This document shows, piece after piece, positions 57,424 through 64,000 of a stretch of 64,000 nt of DNA. This DNA is from Lysobacterales bacterium. GTDB lineage: Bacteria; Pseudomonadota; Gammaproteobacteria; Xanthomonadales; SZUA-36. Numbering within the stretch: position 1 is the stretch's first letter; the number at the start of each line of letters is the position of its first letter. The stretch lies in assembly GCA_014238945.1 (NCBI GenBank), contig JABAAB010000067.1, positions 17,507 through 81,506 of the forward strand, given 5' to 3'. Position numbers and translations under genes: made by a program. The notes under the pieces were generated by a model. It was not told the origin of the DNA. It saw only the letters and a list, made by a program, of their open reading frames with translations, and searched no databases.

Positions 57424-58542
57424 ATGAGCGATTACGACACTGGTCTGAATAGGTATCATCAATCAACGGATGACCAGCTTTCGGCGCTATCACATTGGCG
57501 GGCCAACAGCGAAACGGATCAGGGCAAACTACCCATGCCGCCGATAGTTTATACCTCTGAAGACATTTTTAATCTTGAAACGCAGAAGATTTTCAACAAG
57601 GAGTGGGTTTGTGTCGGGCACACGTCAGAACTGCAACAGCCGGGTGACTACATCACGTTTGACCTCGTGGGACACCCTGTTTTAATTGTCCGGGATCGCA
57701 AGAATGAAATACGCGCCTACTCAAATGTCTGCCCGCATCGATCTGGTCGTCTCGCCAGCGGGTCTGGTAATATCAAGATTATCACCTGCCCCTATCACGC
57801 ATGGAGTTTTGAGCTCCAGGGCAATCTACGGGGCGCACCGGGAATGGACAAAGTCCAGGTCAGAGACGTTTGCCTGAATGAACTGAATTTCGAAATTTGG
57901 CAGGGGCTGATCTTTGTGAACCTCGATCCCGGGGCAGAACCACTCTCTCCACGTCTGGCACCATTGCTCGATCATATCGAACAGCATGGTTTGGCAGCGA
58001 GGACGATGACCTTTACAAAAGACGGTGAGTTTGACTGCAACTGGAAAGTTCTTGTCGAGAATTTTTGCGAAAGTTATCACGTGTTCAAAGTTCACAGAAA
58101 AACCCTCGAACCCAATACCCCCACCTCCACTGTCAAGATACTGCCCGGTGGGATTGGGTTTAATCATCACACCATGGATGTGGTCACAGCAGGGCAGGAC
58201 GAAGACAACAGGGACCACATTTGTTGCATTTATCCCAGTATGACGTTGAGCATCGGTCGCCAGGGAGCACTATGGCTGTCGATCATCCCGCTGAGCAGCA
58301 AGCGATTAAGGTATCGTCTCTGGCTGGCCACAGACATGAACGCAAAGCATGGTCCTGAGCTCAACCAGTTGATCCAATCGGATATTGAACGCACCCTCGC
58401 CTTCATGGCAGAAGATGCAGTGATCATTACCGGGGTCCAGCAGGGCCTCGAGTCAGGTGTTGGCAGCCGCGGACCGTTGAATGATTTGGAAAAAACCAAC
58501 TGGGAATTTGGCCATTACTATGCCCAACGAATGCTGGACTAA
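57424..58542 (+). CDS. Rieske non-haem iron oxygenase, alpha subunit
   Basis: Ring-hydroxylating-type oxygenase alpha subunit of 372 aa. The Rieske 2Fe-2S ligands are Cys103/His105 (CPHRSGRL) and Cys122/His125 (CPYHAW). The mononuclear iron site has His219 and His224 in NFCESYHVFKVHRKTL, with the bridging aspartate expected in the segment EFDCNWKVLVENF. The length and ESYH-x4-H spacing resemble the single-component-type clade that demethylates quaternary amines (glycine betaine, carnitine, stachydrine) as well as aromatic oxygenases. No reductase or ferredoxin is adjacent, so the electron donor must be elsewhere. It is a cytosolic enzyme. Confidence 0.88.
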   Translation: MSDYDTGLNRYHQSTDDQLSALSHWRANSETDQGKLPMPPIVYTSEDIFNLETQKIFNKEWVCVGHTSELQQPGDYITFDLVGHPVLIVRDRKNEIRAYSNVCPHRSGRLASGSGNIKIITCPYHAWSFELQGNLRGAPGMDKVQVRDVCLNELNFEIWQGLIFVNLDPGAEPLSPRLAPLLDHIEQHGLAARTMTFTKDGEFDCNWKVLVENFCESYHVFKVHRKTLEPNTPTSTVKILPGGIGFNHHTMDVVTAGQDEDNRDHICCIYPSMTLSIGRQGALWLSIIPLSSKRLRYRLWLATDMNAKHGPELNQLIQSDIERTLAFMAEDAVIITGVQQGLESGVGSRGPLNDLEKTNWEFGHYYAQRMLD

Positions 58543-58876
58543 AATCGTTAATCACCAGACCCCAGATTAGATATCCAGTCGCTCAATACCCATCAAAGGG
58601 CTGACAAACCGTTTCCTTTGTCCAGGCTGACAGAATTTGCCACGAATCGTGGTTAAGCTTCAGTCTAAGTGAGGGGTTAATGGATGAAAGTTCGCAACTC
58701 GTGCCGCTGATCGACAATGATTTCAACTATTGGGCATTTCGCCGGCGGCAAGAGACGCCCGTTGGCGATGGCACGAACTGGCCCGTGGAATTCGATCGTA
58801 GAATTTTTCGACAATACAGGTGTCATTCTGGGTCCCTGTGTGATGACACGCTGCGAAGACACAAACCTGGATGATC
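58543..58876 (+). other. Intergenic stretch between Rieske and kinase genes
   Basis: 334 bases between convergent genes. Short frames on both strands (about 60 codons) overlap one another and match no family. No T-rich hairpin is evident. Confidence 0.35.
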
Positions 58877-60655
58877 TCAGCCGCTATGGGTCACAATCCA
58901 CTTTGCCAGTGTAATAAACAATTTTTCCGGATCCATTGGTTTAGAAATGACATCATTCATACCGGACGTCAGTGCCTTCTTGCGGTCACCTTTCATGATA
59001 CTTGCTGTGAGGGCGATGATAGGAAGATTATCATAGATTTCCTGCTTACGAATTTCACAAGCTGTTTCATAACCATCCAATACCGGCATCTGACAGTCCA
59101 ACAGGACAGCGTCGAATTCTTCGTGCGTCAAAATATCCAGTGCCTGCTGCCCATTGTCGACTGTTGACACCGAGATCTGCTGTTTCGTTAAAATTTCCAC
59201 GACGATTTCCTGGTTAATTTCGTTATCCTCAACCAGTAGGATTCTGCTACCGCGAAGTTTAGCCAAAGCCTGATCTACCTCCCCTTCATTGAAACGTGGT
59301 GACAGGTTAATCAACTCTATTTCACCCCGTGGTTTGCCCAGAAGAGCGGTAAAATGAAAGGTGCTCCCCGTACCTATTTCGCTTTCCACCCATATATCAC
59401 CATGCATCCGCTCAATGATTTGTTTTGAAATGGCCAGGCCCAATCCTGTGCCCCCATACTTCCGGGTTGTCGAAATGTCCGCTTGATTGAAACTCTGAAA
59501 CAGAAGCTCCTGCTGCTCAGGCGATATACCAATTCCGGTATCCTTCACGGTAAAATGGAGAAGGATCTCACTGTCCCTCTCCTCCTGCACGCTCACTTCA
59601 AGCAATACCCTGTCATTCGGTTTGCTGAACTTTTCCGCATTTTGCTCGAGGTTTATTAATACCTGTAACAGGCGCAGAGGATCTCCAGTCAATATTTTAG
59701 GGACGTCGGGATCTATCTTGACAGAGAGATCAATATTTTTTTCTTTCGCTCTCAGTCCGGAAATATTTTTTAGATTGGCAACTGCGTCCATGAGGAGAAA
59801 ATTTACTGATTCAAACTCTAGCTTGCCTGCTTCGATTTTGGAGATGTCTAGGATGTCGTTCAATATGCCGAGCAGTTGCTTTGCAGAATTATTGGCCTTG
59901 CTGATAAAGTTTTGTTGGGAAACGGATAGCCCATCCTGCAAAGCGAGGTTCGTAAATCCTATGATACTGTTCATCGGTGTGCGGATTTCGTGGCTCATGT
60001 TGGCCAGAAAGTATGATTTTGCCTCATTGGCCCGGGTTTCCACATCCCGGGCTGTTGCAATTTCTTTTGTTAGCTTGGTGAGAGCAACTTCATTTTTTTG
60101 TGATGCGTCTAATGACTCAAGCAACATTTCATTTAGGTAGGAAATCGTCAACACACCGCCAAAAATGAAAAAAACTGCCCCGAACAGATAGGCAGCCCAC
60201 GAAATACCACTGGTCAGGAAATCAGTGAGATCAATGTTCGGAACACGGCCTGTCTGTACCGAATAAACAGCAATAACAAAAACTGAAAGCAAAGTACTAG
60301 CAGCAAGAATTTTCCCCTCGCGTTTACCAAACAGAATGGTTCCAAGAATCGGTGACACAATCAAGCCGACACTGGCGGCGGCGATCATGCCCAGTGTCCA
60401 AAGACCTGATAGCGGGATCAGCATCATGATCAGAACAATTAGCCAGGCCTTGAATTTATGAGGTAGCAATGGACGAAGGAGTGTTGCGGTCCACAATGCC
60501 AAAACAACAATAACGTGGACCGTCATTACGGTCAGCCAGCCTGTCTCAAAACCTCGATAAATACTGGAAGCCCCGGCTACCGTCCCAAAAATGGCTAGCC
60601 CTAACAACGCCGTGTTGCATAATTTGATTCGTATATCTAGTATGCTTTGACTCAA
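58877..60655 (-). CDS. Membrane-bound hybrid sensor histidine kinase
   Basis: Protein of 592 aa. Six hydrophobic segments between residues about 12 and 175 form a compact membrane sensor without a large periplasmic domain. Then come a short coiled coil, the dimerisation/phosphotransfer domain with His222 (FLANMSHEIRTP), the ATPase domain (GTGLGLAISKQIIERM; KDTGIGISPEQQELLFQSFNQAD) and a C-terminal receiver domain with Asp520 (VLLDCQMPVLDG). The N-box reads NLEQNAEKFS where NLVGNAIKFT is usual. The start is a TTG at 60655 with AGGAAA upstream. As no response regulator adjoins, phosphotransfer to a distant HPt or regulator is expected. Confidence 0.92.
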   Translation of the reverse strand: MSQSILDIRIKLCNTALLGLAIFGTVAGASSIYRGFETGWLTVMTVHVIVVLALWTATLLRPLLPHKFKAWLIVLIMMLIPLSGLWTLGMIAAASVGLIVSPILGTILFGKREGKILAASTLLSVFVIAVYSVQTGRVPNIDLTDFLTSGISWAAYLFGAVFFIFGGVLTISYLNEMLLESLDASQKNEVALTKLTKEIATARDVETRANEAKSYFLANMSHEIRTPMNSIIGFTNLALQDGLSVSQQNFISKANNSAKQLLGILNDILDISKIEAGKLEFESVNFLLMDAVANLKNISGLRAKEKNIDLSVKIDPDVPKILTGDPLRLLQVLINLEQNAEKFSKPNDRVLLEVSVQEERDSEILLHFTVKDTGIGISPEQQELLFQSFNQADISTTRKYGGTGLGLAISKQIIERMHGDIWVESEIGTGSTFHFTALLGKPRGEIELINLSPRFNEGEVDQALAKLRGSRILLVEDNEINQEIVVEILTKQQISVSTVDNGQQALDILTHEEFDAVLLDCQMPVLDGYETACEIRKQEIYDNLPIIALTASIMKGDRKKALTSGMNDVISKPMDPEKLFITLAKWIVTHSG

Positions 60656-60742
60656 GCCGATTTCCTATAATAGAAATCTTTAATGTACAAAGACTATCAA
60701 AGTTGACTAGAAACCGTCAAATTGCCATTTGCTAATTCCTAA

Positions 60743-61237
60743 CTGTTGCCCGGAAATTATTGGATGGCGCAGGCATTTTATGCTCTCGGGCGTACCAGCG
60801 AAGCCGTAGCTGCATGGGAATTCGCGGCCCTGCTCGGTCACAATTTCGCGAAATTGTTTATTGGCCATGCAAATCTGATGGACAAGCGGGATGACATCGG
60901 CATCGCTCAGATTGACGCCTTCATGCAGAAATACGGATATCCCGACCCAAACTGGGTCAGGGAACGGGTGACCGGTAGCTGAGATCCGGCAACTGGTCTG
61001 GCCTACCTGGATCGCCGCATTCCGCAAATCAGCTCTTTCGTGCCGGCAGAGGATGCGTCGGGGCTGGGGGATGTTGCGAACGATTTATGGTTTGGCACAA
61101 TATTTCGGCAAACGGGCTTCACAACTCATCCAAAGTATCTCGAAGTCGCTGAAGCCAATGGTTTCGTCGAAATGTGGGAGCAGTGCGGCCCGCCCGATTT
61201 CTGCAAGAAACCCGATGGTAATTGGCAGTGTGAGTGA
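60743..61237 (+). pseudogene. C-terminal remnant of a TPR regulator/cyclase-type protein, with an in-frame stop
   Basis: A frame with no start begins after a TAA at 60740 and reads LLPGNYWMAQAFYALGRTSE onward, TPR-like, then TGA at 60980-60982. In the same frame it resumes DPATGLAYLDRRIPQISSFV and ends FVEMWEQCGPPDFCKKPDGN before a stop at 61237. The closing WEQCGPPDFC pattern is typical of the C-terminus of CadC-like or adenylate-cyclase-like proteins with TPR repeats. The N-terminal domains are missing. Confidence 0.6.
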
Positions 61238-61283
61238 CTGGCTGGTCTGTGACGAAAGTCGACAGTCAGTTCACCAGAGATAT

Positions 61284-61311
61284 GGGGTCAGAGTAAAGGG
61301 ACAGAATAAAT
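61284..61311 (+). repeat. GGGGTCAGAGTAAA short repeat, second copy
   Basis: GGGGTCAGAGTAAAGGGACA, followed by GAATAAA, is the same string as at 36844 with one change. A perfect seven-base stem TTTTCGC / GCGAAAA follows at about 61337-61357. The rest of 61312-61514 holds no gene. Confidence 0.55.
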
Positions 61312-61514
61312 AAAACTGGTTGTTCAAACGTCAGAATTTTCGCGTTACTTGCGAAAATGCAGCGATGCGGGTGGTGAACCAGCACGACAAAACCTCCCCA
61401 TAAAAATCAACAAAACCCACAAAAGGAAGTAAGCGGTTGATTGGTCCTGCATTGGTTGAAGCGTACCTAAAAAACCACGCAAAAGGCCTGATGCAAGTTG
61501 AAGTGTGCCGACAC

Positions 61515-62195
61515 TTAATAAGTATGTTTATCAAATATCATGGCATCTTTGGATCTGATCAGTGCTTCTAAATCAGCATCATAATAGTTCCGGTAGTGAT
61601 CATGATTACCGCAATTTACCTTGTTCGAATTTCTTATAATCTGTGTGTCTGCATTTGTTAGCAAAACACCAATTGAGCTCATAAAACTGATCAGGTCTTC
61701 TCTCAGTGTCTCCATTTTCCCCACAGATATTTGTTTGCAGGTATCGAACAAGCGCCAATACAAAAAACTGTAGAAACCAATATTCTTTGAACGAATGTTT
61801 TCTAAACATTTGCCGGTTAAATTCAACCCTCTTTTCGCAAAATTCCCGGGCAAATTCTCTACCAGAAAATCGATTCTTGCTTGATCTTCAGACAAGTTAA
61901 CCAGGTGAGAAATGGTCCTCTTGAAATCTAATCCGCCATTATTACTCACACAATTGAACAACAAATTGGATCGTTTTATTTGTTTCTGAAAACTATACCA
62001 GGACACGTAGTAAGACAACGGATTGCGGACCAGACCGAAGCCCGGTAGATGTTCATATTGCCGGGGTATTAATCGGTACGGATAGTGATAACCGATCAAC
62101 GAAGCGGAAGAGAAATTTTTCAATAAAAACCGATTTACGAAACTGCCGCCTGATTTATGCAGATGCAGAAAATAAAATTTATCGGTAACAATCAT
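61515..62195 (-). CDS. Sulfotransferase family protein
   Basis: Protein of 226 aa. The 5'-phosphosulfate loop appears as FYFLHLHKSGGSFVNRFL near the N-terminus, and the 3'-phosphate-binding block as GFGLVRNPLSYYVSWYSFQK. Both are typical of sulfotransferases that use PAPS on carbohydrate or other hydroxyl acceptors. The rest is less conserved and the protein is short for the family. It begins 46 bases upstream of the next minus-strand gene's end, so it may be co-transcribed with the hydroxylase gene at 62241. The acceptor is unknown. Confidence 0.8.
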   Translation of the reverse strand: MIVTDKFYFLHLHKSGGSFVNRFLLKNFSSASLIGYHYPYRLIPRQYEHLPGFGLVRNPLSYYVSWYSFQKQIKRSNLLFNCVSNNGGLDFKRTISHLVNLSEDQARIDFLVENLPGNFAKRGLNLTGKCLENIRSKNIGFYSFLYWRLFDTCKQISVGKMETLREDLISFMSSIGVLLTNADTQIIRNSNKVNCGNHDHYRNYYDADLEALIRSKDAMIFDKHTY

Positions 62196-62240
62196 AATGG
62201 GTTTCTATCATAGATTTTTTTGGTTTGAGTGGGGAATCGG

Positions 62241-62849
62241 TCAGAACGCAAGTCTTCTTCCGATAGCCAGACGCTCCAGCAAGCCCGGTTCCGGAAGATA
62301 ATCACAAATCATATGGATTCGATCCACGACAGGGTCATTATTGTATACCGCATGTTCCGCACCATTATTAATGACCCACATCTCCCCAACCTTCATGTTG
62401 TATCGACGGTTATTACATTGCATGACCACCTGCCCGGAGGTCACAACGGGAATATGAATACGAATAGTACGCACTATGATTTTGCCGATATCAACATGTA
62501 CCGGGATTCTCTGACCTGCCCTCAGTTTTGCCAAAACGCAGCGCATTGGTTTGCTGCTTATTGATCTGATCAGTGACCGTATATAGGGCAATGTATCAAG
62601 TATCCCCCTGTCTTCGATAGGTTGTCGAAGACGCTGAAGTGGTGCATAACCACGCAGAAAAATTGCCTGTGCGTTACTGTGCACACCCAATCTGTTTGCG
62701 GGACCAGGCCAGGCCTTCTTCGGGATGCCAGCAACTTCTGACACCATGCGATCGACATCTATATCATGCTCGATGAGCACACAGGCATCTATCAGCTCAT
62801 GTTTATTCAGCCGCTCATAACCTTCAAGTATTTTGTCTTTATTTACCAT
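62241..62849 (-). CDS. Aspartyl/asparaginyl beta-hydroxylase family dioxygenase
   Basis: 2-Oxoglutarate/Fe(II) dioxygenase fold of about 202 aa. His118 and Asp120 (IPVHVDIGK) and His166 (NNGAEHAVYNND) form the expected iron site, and Arg177 (VDRIHMICDYL) fits the oxoglutarate contact. RIHIPVVTSGQVVMQC is the family core strand. The ATG at 62849 is preferred; an in-frame TTG at 62879 would add ten residues. Soluble and cytosolic. Together with the adjacent sulfotransferase it may modify a small molecule or surface polymer rather than a protein. Confidence 0.85.
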   Translation of the reverse strand: MVNKDKILEGYERLNKHELIDACVLIEHDIDVDRMVSEVAGIPKKAWPGPANRLGVHSNAQAIFLRGYAPLQRLRQPIEDRGILDTLPYIRSLIRSISSKPMRCVLAKLRAGQRIPVHVDIGKIIVRTIRIHIPVVTSGQVVMQCNNRRYNMKVGEMWVINNGAEHAVYNNDPVVDRIHMICDYLPEPGLLERLAIGRRLAF

Positions 62850-62929
62850 CAAGTACCAGGTTAACCGTATCTTGCGCAATATTTAACAATATGATCAAAC
62901 TGGTTAAGAAAAGAATCAAGTCAAACTGA

Positions 62930-62950
62930 GGTGGTTTACAGTTCCAATCC
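62930..62950 (+). repeat. Very diverged element end motif
   Basis: GTGGTTTACAGTTCCAATCC (62931-62950) matches the terminal motif at 17 of 20 positions but has lost the TATACT core. It lies between two minus-strand genes and so cannot drive an adjacent gene on the plus strand. Confidence 0.4.
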
Positions 62951-62969
62951 ACAGCCAGCAGTGATGCCA

Positions 62970-64000
62970 TTACTGACCCTGTTTCCAGGCGGCAAGTAGT
63001 TCTTTTTCTTTGTCCCGGCTTATTCCAAACTGTCGATAGCCATTGTTTTCATCACCTTCTTTTGGTCGATGCAACTCCCATTCAAGGTGGTCACGGGCAG
63101 AAACTGCCATCGGCCTGAAGGTCAATCCGGCATTGATTGAACTGCCGATATCGACGAATACCAGGCCCAGCCCCGGTACCCAACCCGGCATGTCTTGCCA
63201 GGGTTGAACATTTTGTTTTTCCAAAAATGTTTCATCTACCCAAACCGGCCGGGAATCAGACCCTGTCGCGGCCCAGATACCATGGAGCATTCGGTTCATG
63301 GTCATTCTCGATTCTGGCCCTGCGGCATTGAAATCACCCATCGTCTCATTCTCTGCGAGTCTGACAATCCACTCGGTCAGGTCTCTCTGGTCTATTACCT
63401 GAAACACATGCTCAGGGTTTCCGGGCGCGAGTATTTCGCCACCTTCAGCGACTCGTTGCAACCAGTAACTCCACCGGTTGGTAGGATCTCCTGGCCCGGC
63501 AATCAAACCCGGTCTGACCACCGTGGTCCGACCAGGAAATGCAGCATGGGCGAGCTTCTCGCTCAACGCCTTGGTAAGCCCGTATTCTGCCTCATCTCCA
63601 TCTTTCCATGCGCCGATAGGTGTATTCAAAGGATAAGTCTCATCCATGAGGGGTTTTTTCAATACCCGGTCTTTGAACTCATATCCTGTCGCGCTGCTGT
63701 TGTCGACTTCGTACTGATAAGAAGATATCGAGCTGACAAACAGGTAGTGGCCCACGGCACCTTTAAGCATCTCGGTACTCAATTTAACCCACCTGTAGTC
63801 CCTGGCATTATTGTCCAATACCACGTCCCAGGTACGTCCTTCCAGTGCGCTCAAGTCGTCGTTTCTGTCACCAATGAGGTGCTCCACGCCGGGAGTTTCA
63901 CTCTTTTTGTTCCCGCGCGTGAATATGGATACTTCATGACCGCGTTCAACGGCATACTTGACCATATTGGGCCCGATAAAGCCGGTGCCGCCCAATATTA
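62970..64000 (-). CDS. NAD-dependent epimerase/dehydratase family protein (partial, runs off right edge)
   Basis: Extended short-chain dehydrogenase of at least 342 aa lacking only its first residues. It opens with the nucleotide-binding ILGGTGFIGPNMVKYAVERG, contains the catalytic Tyr-x3-Lys (EYGLTKALSEK) and a C-terminal substrate domain rich in Trp (RWSYWLQRV, WVDETFLEK, PGWVPGLGLVFVD). Similar proteins act on nucleotide sugars, but this branch (with DNNARDYRWVK and RPGLIAGPGDPTNRWSYW) is often annotated only as epimerase, and the substrate is unknown. Confidence 0.85.
   Translation of the reverse strand, partial: ILGGTGFIGPNMVKYAVERGHEVSIFTRGNKKSETPGVEHLIGDRNDDLSALEGRTWDVVLDNNARDYRWVKLSTEMLKGAVGHYLFVSSISSYQYEVDNSSATGYEFKDRVLKKPLMDETYPLNTPIGAWKDGDEAEYGLTKALSEKLAHAAFPGRTTVVRPGLIAGPGDPTNRWSYWLQRVAEGGEILAPGNPEHVFQVIDQRDLTEWIVRLAENETMGDFNAAGPESRMTMNRMLHGIWAATGSDSRPVWVDETFLEKQNVQPWQDMPGWVPGLGLVFVDIGSSINAGLTFRPMAVSARDHLEWELHRPKEGDENNGYRQFGISRDKEKELLAAWKQGQ

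Noticed and set aside
20687..60982. Stop-codon reassignment or programmed readthrough across the window
   Set aside because: Interrupted frames use TAA, TAG and TGA, and intact genes also end in all three, so there is no consistent recoded codon.
1..64000. tRNA, rRNA and CRISPR arrays
   Set aside because: No cloverleaf with T-loop signature, no rRNA-like stretch and no regularly spaced repeats were seen by reading; a covariance-model scan would be needed for full exclusion.

Overview
The window looks like a chromosomal segment of a gammaproteobacterium of moderate GC. The evidence is the gene order ilvC-ilvG-ilvM-leuA-ilvE-leuC-leuD-leuB-ilvA behind a leader-peptide attenuator (as I recall, an arrangement close to that of Xanthomonadales), close YbiT, DeaD and YehS homologues, an AcrB-type pump, and E. 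coli-like intrinsic terminators. I cannot name a genus. No rRNA, tRNA or CRISPR array was seen.

Positions 1-25107 are metabolic core. On the minus strand lies a leucine catabolic operon: leucine dehydrogenase, isovaleryl-CoA dehydrogenase, a thiolase, the methylcrotonyl-CoA carboxylase beta subunit, and the start of methylglutaconyl-CoA hydratase, which runs off the left edge. Divergent from it across about 0.5 kb is a nine-gene plus-strand operon for branched-chain amino acid synthesis. The gap holds a 51-codon leader peptide rich in Leu, Val and Ile and a terminator with a matching antiterminator, so the same amino acids are broken down to the left and made, under attenuation, to the right. 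Then come an M16 lipoprotein peptidase, a damaged metallo-beta-lactamase-fold gene, a glutathione transferase and a fused isobutyryl-CoA mutase (icmF).

From 25108 onward the window is accessory in character. It has mostly single genes, many broken genes, and repeated remnants of one mobile element. The remnants carry the C-terminal coding piece of an IS91-like transposase followed by a non-coding right end that finishes in a near-constant motif, GTGGTTTATACTTCCTATCC. The end motif also occurs alone, and in several places a gene starts 45-70 bases downstream. Between the remnants lie a methyltransferase, a secreted M23-type peptidase, a DUF1254-type protein, an RND efflux operon, a GNAT acetyltransferase, a metallophosphoesterase, a deleted class V aminotransferase, YehS, DeaD, a DUF1232-like protein, YbiT and an orphan response regulator.

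The right part (48-64 kb) holds a large secreted lamin-tail nuclease, an M91-like protein with an altered zinc motif, an AraC regulator, a DUF6265-type protein, a Tat-type FAD oxidoreductase, a Rieske oxygenase, a hybrid histidine kinase, a sulfotransferase, an aspartyl/asparaginyl hydroxylase and a partial NAD-dependent epimerase. At least nine broken genes lie in the window (premature stops, frameshifts, internal deletions or orphan C-termini), which fits a genome shaped by repeat spread and gene decay.
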